From Clostridia bacterium (lineage in GTDB: Bacteria; Bacillota; Clostridia; Christensenellales; HGM11417), in NCBI GenBank assembly GCA_017407365.1, contig JAFQWR010000121.1:1-11619 (forward strand): a stretch of 11,619 nucleotides of DNA, written 5' to 3'. Positions within the stretch are counted from its first letter, which is position 1, and each line of letters begins with the position of its first letter. Positions 5,969-11,619 of this stretch are shown piece by piece. The notes beneath the pieces are model-generated. The model was not told where the DNA came from. It did no database searches and saw only the letters and a list, made by a program, of their open reading frames with translations. Position numbers and translations under genes: made by a program.

Positions 5969-6054
5969 AATCAAAATTTGATTACAAATTGCTCATCATT
6001 TTCCCCCTTTATATATGCAAGAGGCAGCCTTGAAAAAGGTTGCCTTTTGTCTTT
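5969..6054 (+). ncRNA. Candidate small RNA of about 86 nt
   Basis: The predicted start at 5969 opens a 5' palindrome, AATCAAAATTTGATT (5969-5983). Next come an unpaired stretch with the C-rich motif UUUUCCCCCUUU (5999-6010) and a terminator hairpin (6022-6045, up to 15 bp including outer A/U pairs, GAAA loop). A strong promoter, a 5' stem, a C-rich single strand and a terminator are the usual layout of Gram-positive regulatory RNAs, whose C-rich loops pair with ribosome binding sites. A 14-codon frame from the ATG at 6015 has no ribosome binding site. I recognise no known RNA family. Confidence 0.45.
6022..6054 (+). terminator. Terminator of the candidate small RNA
   Basis: AGGCAGCCTT (6022-6031) pairs with AAGGTTGCCT (6036-6045) around a GAAA loop, followed by UUUGUCUUU. 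It may also end read-through transcripts from the gene at 5424. Confidence 0.75.
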
Positions 6055-6059
6055 CATAA

Positions 6060-6092
6060 CAAAAATAAGGCTGACACTTCTGTGCCAGCCTT
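6060..6092 (-). terminator. htpG terminator
   Basis: On the minus strand an 11-bp stem, AAGGCTGGCAC against GTGTCAGCCTT with one G-U pair and an AGAA loop (6067-6092), is followed by AUUUUUG (6060-6066). It begins 4 nt after the htpG stop codon. Confidence 0.85.
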
Positions 6093-6096
6093 TGTG

Positions 6097-7938
6097 TTAT
6101 TTTGCTGCAACGTTCAATAAAGCACAGCAACGCTCAATGAATGCGGAAAGCTCCTCAGCAGTTAAGGGCTTATTGGCGATTTTTGCAAGATCCAGAATCA
6201 TGGGGCAAACCACCTGAAGCTTTTCTTCCTCCATCTCCGTAAGAGCTGCGACTACGGGGTTGGAAAGATTTAACACAAGCGTCTGATCTACGGCAAGAGG
6301 CTTCGTATTGGGATCCTGATACATACGGTTCATTTCAGTGAAACGGCGCATAAATTCACCAATCTGCAAAACAGCAGGCATTTGCGCATTTTTCAGCGCC
6401 TGCGCTTCAACCTTCAACGCTTCATCCGAAATGTTTGCCTTGAATACCTCGATAACCTTTTCGGCATCCACCCCCTCGGGCGTTGCCTTTAAGCTTTCGG
6501 GAGTTTCGGCATCAATACGTAAGAATCTGACGTCCTGCTCCTTGTACTCAAGGAAGCTTACAAAATGAATATCAATGTAATGACGCATAATCAGCGCATT
6601 GATACCGTTTTCTTTGAAAGCTTGAACATACTGCGCCTGCTGATCGGGATCGGTTACATAATAGATTTTATACGATACCTTCTTTTCAGCACCTTCTGCC
6701 TCTTGTTGAATGGGCTCCTCTACAGGTGTAAGCGTCTGCTTGTATTCCTCTAAGGTGAATTTTTTATCATGTATATCGGTAAATACCAATGCGCTTTTTA
6801 CCCTATCATAGAAGGATTCGTCCTTCATACAGCCAAACTTCACAAAGGGCGCAATGTCATTGAAGAAGCCCTCATACGCCGCTCTGTCTTCATCAAACAG
6901 CTCACAAAGCTTATCTGCAACCTTTTTGATGATATGACGGCTGATACGTTGTACCTCACGGTCGTTTTGCAAAAAGCTGCGCGAAACATTCAAAGGAATA
7001 TCGGGGCAATCGATCGTACCCTTCAACATCAGCAGGAATTCGGGAATAATCTCTTTAATGTTATCCGCAATAAATACCTGGTTGCAATAGAGCTTTACCT
7101 CTCCGCGATTGAAATCAAGCTGCTTGCTTCTGGGGAAATACAGTATACCCTTTAAGCGGAAGGGATAATCTACATTGATATGAATCCAGAATAACGGCTT
7201 ATCGAACTCATGGAAGGTAGCGGTATAAAACTCCTCGTATTCCTCCTTGGTGCATTCCTTAGGGTCCTTTAACCATAGGGGGGCAGTCTGATTTACAGGC
7301 GTATCCTCACCATTGTTTTTGGGATTCAGGAAAATTTCATAGGGCATAAACTTGCAATACTTTTCTAAAAGCTCCTCAAGCTTATGCTCGTGTAAAAACT
7401 CCTCCTCTCCCTCTGCAATATGAAGAATAATCTCGGTGCCGCGCGCAGTACGGGTACCCTCTTCAATCTCGTAGCTTTCGTTTCCGTCAGAAACCCAACG
7501 TACTGCCTTTGCGCCGTCCTGATAGGATAAGGTCTGAATTTCCACCTTTTCTGCAACCATATAGGCAGAGAAAAAGCCAAGACCGAAATGACCGATGATG
7601 CCGTCCTTTCCTGCCTTTTCGTGACGGGCTATAAAATCCTCCGCACCGGAAAAAGCAACCTGTGCAATATATTTTTCGACCTCTTCCTCCGTCATGCCGA
7701 TGCCGTTATCCTTAACGGTCAGCGTGCGGGCAATTTCGTCAGAAATGATTTCGATACGGTAAGGAGCATTATCTGCCTGAGCCTCTCCAATACCAACAAG
7801 CTTTTTATATTTGCCGATTGCATCGCTTGCATTAGAAACAAGCTCTCTTAAAAATATATCCTTATCAGAATACAGCCATTTTTTGATGACCGGCATAAGG
7901 TTTTTTGAATTTACTTGAATATTACCTTGTTTACTCAT
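6097..7938 (-). CDS. htpG: Hsp90-family molecular chaperone HtpG
   Basis: A cytosolic dimeric ATP-dependent chaperone. At 613 residues it has the normal three-domain length. The N-terminal GHKL ATPase shows FLRELVSNASDA (E32 for hydrolysis, N36 for Mg2+), KDNGIGMT (D77 contacts adenine) and the lid glycines GHFGLGFFSAY (116-126). The middle domain has LNVSRSFLQ with the conserved arginine that senses ATP. The C-terminal dimerisation domain ends near LNLSNPVVAALTEM and a short tail. The ATG is 6 nt from AGGAGT (7945-7950). It is a single-gene unit with its own terminator. A CIRCE element overlapping the promoter indicates control by the heat-shock repressor HrcA; in Bacillus subtilis htpG is outside the HrcA regulon. 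Confidence 0.97.
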   Translation of the reverse strand: MSKQGNIQVNSKNLMPVIKKWLYSDKDIFLRELVSNASDAIGKYKKLVGIGEAQADNAPYRIEIISDEIARTLTVKDNGIGMTEEEVEKYIAQVAFSGAEDFIARHEKAGKDGIIGHFGLGFFSAYMVAEKVEIQTLSYQDGAKAVRWVSDGNESYEIEEGTRTARGTEIILHIAEGEEEFLHEHKLEELLEKYCKFMPYEIFLNPKNNGEDTPVNQTAPLWLKDPKECTKEEYEEFYTATFHEFDKPLFWIHINVDYPFRLKGILYFPRSKQLDFNRGEVKLYCNQVFIADNIKEIIPEFLLMLKGTIDCPDIPLNVSRSFLQNDREVQRISRHIIKKVADKLCELFDEDRAAYEGFFNDIAPFVKFGCMKDESFYDRVKSALVFTDIHDKKFTLEEYKQTLTPVEEPIQQEAEGAEKKVSYKIYYVTDPDQQAQYVQAFKENGINALIMRHYIDIHFVSFLEYKEQDVRFLRIDAETPESLKATPEGVDAEKVIEVFKANISDEALKVEAQALKNAQMPAVLQIGEFMRRFTEMNRMYQDPNTKPLAVDQTLVLNLSNPVVAALTEMEEEKLQVVCPMILDLAKIANKPLTAEELSAFIERCCALLNVAAK

Positions 7939-7965
7939 GTTTGCACTCCTGTAAGAATGTTTGAT

Positions 7966-7992
7966 TTGGCACTATTGTACTACGAGTGCTAA
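7966..7992. promoter_or_regulatory. CIRCE operator (HrcA binding site)
   Basis: Read on the minus strand: TTAGCACTC, nine bases, TAGTGCCAA. The consensus is TTAGCACTC-N9-GAGTGCTAA, so one arm is perfect and the other has two changes. The spacing is exactly nine. It lies inside the htpG promoter, covering the -10 and most of the spacer, where bound HrcA would block RNA polymerase. Confidence 0.9.
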
Positions 7993-8002
7993 TTTTTGTC
8001 AA
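7974..8002 (-). promoter_or_regulatory. htpG promoter
   Basis: A perfect -35 TTGACA (7997-8002), a 17-bp spacer and -10 TACAAT (7974-7979) on the minus strand. The CIRCE element overlaps it, so this is a sigma-A promoter with heat control by repression. Confidence 0.9.
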
Positions 8003-8035
8003 CTGATTTATATGTATTTCATTGCGAAAATTTGG

Positions 8036-8075
8036 TGATAAAAATATGGTTGAATTTATAAATTCTTTTTTATCA
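8036..8075. repeat. Nested palindromes upstream of the 8140 gene
   Basis: An outer inverted repeat, TGATAAAAA (8036-8044) and TTTTTATCA (8067-8075), surrounds a perfect 14-bp palindrome GAATTTATAAATTC (8052-8065). It ends 5 bp before the -35 box of the 8140 promoter. It could be a regulator site or simply A/T-rich DNA. Confidence 0.35.
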
Positions 8076-8080
8076 AATGT

Positions 8081-8109
8081 TTGACATAATCTATTTTGTA
8101 TTATATAAT
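8081..8109 (+). promoter_or_regulatory. Promoter of the 8140 gene, exact consensus
   Basis: TTGACA (8081-8086), a 17-bp spacer and TATAAT (8104-8109): both boxes and the spacing match the sigma-A consensus perfectly. The start near 8116 leaves a leader of about 24 nt with AAAGGAG (8126-8132). Confidence 0.9.
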
Positions 8110-8139
8110 AAGTATAAGATATAATAAAGGAGAATCACT

Positions 8140-9816
8140 ATGGGTAAGCTTTGTTATGTAATTATGCCGTATGGCGGAACCGATCAGAATAAGATCAACC
8201 ATTATAACGGTATTTACAGTGCAATTATCGAGCCTGCCGCACGCGCAGCAGGATATACGGAAATTTTGCGCGAGGACCACGTAAACACACCGGGCGCCAT
8301 TTCTCATAATATCGTTAAACACCTTGCAGAGGCTGATATGGTTATTGCAGACCTTTCTCACGGTAATGCAAACGTATTTTATGAGCTGGGTATCAGACAC
8401 GTATTTTCTAAGGGTAAAACTGTTCTGATCTGCGATTCCACCTCTAAGCAATTCTTTGACACCGCACATCTGCAGATTGTTTATTACGATGCAAGTGCAC
8501 TGTATAAAATAACCGAAACGCAGGAAAAAATCAAGGAAAGCATTTTACAGCGTCTGCAAGCAGACAGCGTTTCTGACAACTCCGTTCACGACGCTTACCC
8601 CTCTTTACCTATTTCTATTCTGAATTATATCAATACGGATGACGATTCTGAAAGAGAAACCATCAGAAAGCTGCAGGTAGAAAACGCTGAGCTTTTACGT
8701 AAGCTGAAGGACATGGGCTTTTCTAAGGATGAAATTGCAGCTAAGGAGGACGAGCCTATTGAGGTTGCCATCGAGCGTGCAAGAAAGGCCATTCCTTATT
8801 CCGGCAGAAAGGCATTGCTTGCATTCCGTGAGCTTGCAGAAAAGGGTGATCATAACGGCTTCCTTGATTTCCTGAAAAACACTCTTACCCTTGGTACTTT
8901 GGACGAATCTGACTTTATCGAAATTTCTCAGATTTCCAAATCGTTGAACAACAACACCATCCGCCAGATTGTTTTAGAGGTTGCAGTTAAAAGATACCCC
9001 GATAACGAAAACCTGCAAATCCGCTTGGTTGACGTTTACAACGAGGTTTACGAAACCAAGGCTAAGGCAGTTGAAATGAGTAACCGTCTGATGGGCGTAA
9101 CCTATGATGCGAACGGAAATCCGATCATTTCCAAAGAGAAGATTTCGATGCTCACAGAAAACATTCTTGCAGCATTCTTTGATTCCTATATCGCACAGAA
9201 GGATTATCAAAGAGCCATTAAGGTTGCACACTATCTGCTTGAAAACAAATGCCGCCACAACATTATGCTTTATCGCAACATTGCTTTCCTTGAAATGCGC
9301 CTCGGTCGATATGAGGAAGCAAAGAAGTATTACCTCCTCTGCTTAAAGCACAATTATAAGAATGACGTCAACCATAAACACTACTCCAGATTCCTCTACA
9401 ACCAGCAATTATACACCGAAATGTTTGAGGAAGAAGAAATTATGCTTGCGGCTGACCCCAACGATAGCAACTACTGCTATGAAATTGCAGGTGACATCCT
9501 CGACCGCGGCTTGCTGAGAACGCCTGAGGGCTTGGTTATCAACCGCAACCGTGACGCCTGCAAGGCGGCGGCAATCCCCTTCCTGATTCACGCATTCCAG
9601 AACGCACCCGATCAGGATAGCTTTGAGCGCCTGAAAAACTTTATGCTGAGAAACCGCATGAAGGATGAGTTTGAGCTTGTGATCGCCCTTCTTCAGGGTG
9701 AGGAAAAGGGCGAGCAGCTTTCCTTGGATTTCTATCCCCTGAACTACTGCCTGAATCTGGATCTGGAAGAAAAGGAACAGGAATTCCTCAAAGCCATCGA
9801 ACAAGACGAACAATAA
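8140..9816 (+). CDS. Deoxyribosyltransferase/TIR-like domain protein with C-terminal helical repeats
   Basis: A 558-residue soluble protein. Residues 1-140 look like the nucleoside 2-deoxyribosyltransferase-like fold, a relative of TIR domains: VIMPYGG (7-13), the VIADLS strand with D71, and NANVFYELGIRH (76-87) with E82 at the position expected for the catalytic glutamate. In this fold the activity is cleavage of nucleotides, nucleosides or NAD; I cannot tell which. A short coiled coil (about 170-192) leads to a helical region (205-520) with TPR-like repeats, clearest at 355-435 (YQRAIKVAHYLLEN, then YEEAKKYYLLCLKH). The tail is acidic. AAAGGAG lies 7 nt before the ATG. Exact-consensus promoter and strong terminator make it a single-gene unit divergent from htpG. 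Related domains serve as immune effectors, but no defence genes are nearby; a housekeeping signalling role is equally possible. Confidence 0.75.
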   Translation: MGKLCYVIMPYGGTDQNKINHYNGIYSAIIEPAARAAGYTEILREDHVNTPGAISHNIVKHLAEADMVIADLSHGNANVFYELGIRHVFSKGKTVLICDSTSKQFFDTAHLQIVYYDASALYKITETQEKIKESILQRLQADSVSDNSVHDAYPSLPISILNYINTDDDSERETIRKLQVENAELLRKLKDMGFSKDEIAAKEDEPIEVAIERARKAIPYSGRKALLAFRELAEKGDHNGFLDFLKNTLTLGTLDESDFIEISQISKSLNNNTIRQIVLEVAVKRYPDNENLQIRLVDVYNEVYETKAKAVEMSNRLMGVTYDANGNPIISKEKISMLTENILAAFFDSYIAQKDYQRAIKVAHYLLENKCRHNIMLYRNIAFLEMRLGRYEEAKKYYLLCLKHNYKNDVNHKHYSRFLYNQQLYTEMFEEEEIMLAADPNDSNYCYEIAGDILDRGLLRTPEGLVINRNRDACKAAAIPFLIHAFQNAPDQDSFERLKNFMLRNRMKDEFELVIALLQGEEKGEQLSLDFYPLNYCLNLDLEEKEQEFLKAIEQDEQ

Positions 9817-9828
9817 TCACCGCAAATT

Positions 9829-9861
9829 AAAAGGACTTAGCGATTGCTAAGTCCTTTTTTT
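9829..9861 (+). terminator. Terminator of the 8140 gene, probably bidirectional
   Basis: A perfect stem with GGACTTAGC against GCTAAGTCC and a GATT loop, extended by AAAA/TTTT, is followed by a total of seven U residues. It stands 12 nt after the stop. Read on the other strand the stem is followed by UUUU, so it can also end the ATPase transcript coming from the right. Confidence 0.93.
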
Positions 9862-9873
9862 ATACTCTTATGA

Positions 9874-11619
9874 TCAATCCTTTATAATTTTCAATGCCTT
9901 TGCAATTTCCAAAACTACAATAGGAGTTACGGTAAACGCCGCAACAACAAGATACTGCCAGCCGTTTAAGAAGGTTAAAGCAAACAGAGATTGCAGTGCG
10001 GGAATAAAGGAAACAGCACAGACAAGAATGATAGAAGCAAGAGATGCAAGATTCAGGTATTTATTTCCAAACACACCAATCTTAAAGATAGATTCGTTTG
10101 AACGCATATTGAATGCATGAATCGTCTGGCTGAATGCAAGAGTAAGGAATGCCATCGTGCGTGCCGTTTCAATATTGGTATTCAAGCCAATAGCAAATGC
10201 CGCCAACGAAAGCAAGCCAAACATCACACCCTGAAGCGCAATCTGAACACCGTAGCCGTTAGCAAAAAGGCTTTCCGATTGTTTTCTTGGCTTAAAGCGC
10301 ATGATACCTTGCTTTACCGGCTCTACACCAAGCGCCATAGCAGGAAGAGTATCGGTTACAACATTGATCCATAAAAGCTGCATAGAAAGTAAGGGCGATT
10401 CCTGCCACAGAAGCATAGACAAGAATACAACAATGATTTCACCAATGTTCGTACCAAGCAGGAAGCCAACCACACGTTTGATGTTTTCGTAGATACCTCT
10501 GCCTTCCTTCACAGCTTCAACAATGGTTGCAAAGTTGTCATCCGTAAGCGTTACATCTGCCGCACCCTTGGCAACGTCTGTACCCGTGATACCCATGGCG
10601 CATCCGATATCTGCTGCTTTTAATGCAGGTGCGTCATTTACGCCGTCACCCGTCATAGCAACAACCTCACCCTGCTTCTGCCAAGCCTTTACAATTCTGA
10701 TTTTATCCTCGGGAGAAACACGGGCGTATACAGAAATATTACGCACACGCTCGTTTAACTGCTCCTCTGTCATTGCCGCAAGCTCGGCACCCGTAATGGC
10801 ATCGTCACCGTCAATCAGAATACCAAGCTCTCTTGCAATAGCGGAAGCGGTTACGATATGATCGCCCGTAATCATCACAGGCTTAATACCTGCCTCACGG
10901 CAAACAGAAACCGCTTGCTTTGCCTCAGGACGCGCAGGGTCAATCATACCAACAAGACCTATGAGCGTTAATCCGTATTCAAGTGCCTCCTGCGTGGGGG
11001 CTTCGGGTAATTCCTGCAATTCCTTAATCGCAACTGCAAGAACACGCAGAGCCTGCTCACTCATCATACGCGTTGCCTCACGCGCAGAGGAAAGATCTTT
11101 TTCCACACGGGATTCAATTACATCGTAGGCGCCCTTTGTAACGGCATAATACTTGCCATTCATGCTATGCACGGTTGTCATCAGCTTTCTATCCGAATCA
11201 AACGGAAGCTCCATAATACGGGGGAATTTTACCGCCAGAATGTCCTTTGTCATACCGTATTGCTTAGCGGCGCGAACAATTGCCGTTTCGGTAGGATCAC
11301 CAATGAGAACCTCTTTGCCGTCCACCTCATTTACTGTACCGTCACAGCAAAGTGCACCTAATAAAAGTGTTTCCTCTACCGATGCAGATATTTCAGGGGT
11401 AAGCTCAACGATGCCGTCCTTTTCCGTCCATACACGGCAAAGCGTCATACGGTTCATGGTAAGTGTGCCTGTTTTATCTGAGCAAATGACAGATGCACTT
11501 CCTAACGTTTCTACCGCAGGAAGATTCTTTATGATTGCGTTGCGCTTTACCATACGCTGTACGCCTAACGCAAGCACCACGGTGACAATAGCAGGCAAAC
11601 CCTCGGGAATTGCCGCAAC
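9874..11619 (-). CDS. Ca2+-transporting P-type ATPase (P2A type), C-terminal part
   Basis: A membrane pump that exports Ca2+ with ATP. The 581 visible codons begin in transmembrane helix 4 at IPEGLPA; the first part (TM1-3 and the actuator domain) is off the right edge. Seen in order: the phosphorylation motif CSDKTGTLT (D48 of the visible part), KGA in the nucleotide domain, the P-domain motif ITGDHIVTA (about 250-258), the hinge motif MTGDGVNDAP (322-331), then TM5-TM10. Ca2+-site residues known from SERCA are kept: E6 in PEG, N391 and E394 in TNIGE, N419, T422 and D423 in NVVTD. So Ca2+ is the likely ion. The protein ends ALKIIKD at a TGA. The apparent TTG start at 11596-11598 is internal and not a real start. 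Confidence 0.95.
   Translation of the reverse strand, partial: VAAIPEGLPAIVTVVLALGVQRMVKRNAIIKNLPAVETLGSASVICSDKTGTLTMNRMTLCRVWTEKDGIVELTPEISASVEETLLLGALCCDGTVNEVDGKEVLIGDPTETAIVRAAKQYGMTKDILAVKFPRIMELPFDSDRKLMTTVHSMNGKYYAVTKGAYDVIESRVEKDLSSAREATRMMSEQALRVLAVAIKELQELPEAPTQEALEYGLTLIGLVGMIDPARPEAKQAVSVCREAGIKPVMITGDHIVTASAIARELGILIDGDDAITGAELAAMTEEQLNERVRNISVYARVSPEDKIRIVKAWQKQGEVVAMTGDGVNDAPALKAADIGCAMGITGTDVAKGAADVTLTDDNFATIVEAVKEGRGIYENIKRVVGFLLGTNIGEIIVVFLSMLLWQESPLLSMQLLWINVVTDTLPAMALGVEPVKQGIMRFKPRKQSESLFANGYGVQIALQGVMFGLLSLAAFAIGLNTNIETARTMAFLTLAFSQTIHAFNMRSNESIFKIGVFGNKYLNLASLASIILVCAVSFIPALQSLFALTFLNGWQYLVVAAFTVTPIVVLEIAKALKIIKD

Noticed and set aside
5978..6217. A plus-strand frame running from the candidate small RNA into the end of htpG
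   Set aside because: It crosses two terminator hairpins, has no ribosome binding site, and its second half is antisense to htpG.
8101..8469. A minus-strand frame opposite the start of the 8140 gene
   Set aside because: It is the antisense shadow of the conserved N-terminal domain and runs through the promoter region of the real gene.
9409..9813. A 134-codon minus-strand frame within the 3' part of the 8140 gene
   Set aside because: Antisense shadow; no ribosome binding site, and the bidirectional terminator downstream belongs to the flanking real genes.
8140..9816. Reading the 8140 gene as part of a multi-gene defence island
   Set aside because: The neighbours are htpG and a Ca2+ ATPase, both core genes in separate transcription units. 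No nuclease, cyclase, toxin-antitoxin or mobile-element gene is present in the window.

Overview
The window looks like a piece of core chromosome from a Bacillota bacterium, most likely class Clostridia. The pointers are low-to-moderate G+C, AGGAGG-type ribosome binding sites in front of nearly every gene, Gram-positive style intrinsic terminators, a CIRCE heat-shock operator, an L21-type leader on rplU, and a ribosomal protein L27 with the short N-terminal extension typical of this phylum. I see no insertion sequence, phage gene, tRNA, rRNA or CRISPR array.

Layout from left to right. Positions 1-181 hold the start of rpsB on the minus strand, cut by the window edge, with a consensus-like promoter and a structured leader of about 100 nt. 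Then, all on the minus strand: a ferritin-like di-iron protein of unknown role (428-1678), pepT (1796-3019), a small amidase-fold cysteine-hydrolase candidate (3073-3552), a divergent OGG-type DNA glycosylase (3605-4555), and the ribosomal operon rplU-rpmA (4938-5231 and 4639-4920) behind an L21-type leader. On the plus strand there is a four-helix-bundle protein of unknown role (5424-5903). It is followed by an isolated strong promoter and terminator that would make an RNA of about 86 nt. htpG (6097-7938, minus) follows, with a CIRCE element lying over its promoter. Divergent from it, on the plus strand, is a 558-residue protein (8140-9816) that joins a nucleoside-deoxyribosyltransferase/TIR-like domain to a helical repeat region; its promoter matches the sigma-A consensus exactly. 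Last is the 3' part of a Ca2+-type P-type ATPase gene (9874-11619, minus), cut by the right edge.

Most genes are their own transcription units with a recognisable promoter, terminator or both. rplU-rpmA is the only clear operon. The genes do not form one pathway: translation (rpsB, rplU, rpmA), protein folding (htpG), peptide breakdown (pepT), DNA repair (OGG-like) and ion transport (ATPase) sit side by side. The best candidates for undescribed biology are the 8140-9816 fusion protein, the putative small RNA at 5969-6054, and the two ferritin-like or four-helix-bundle proteins without an assigned role.
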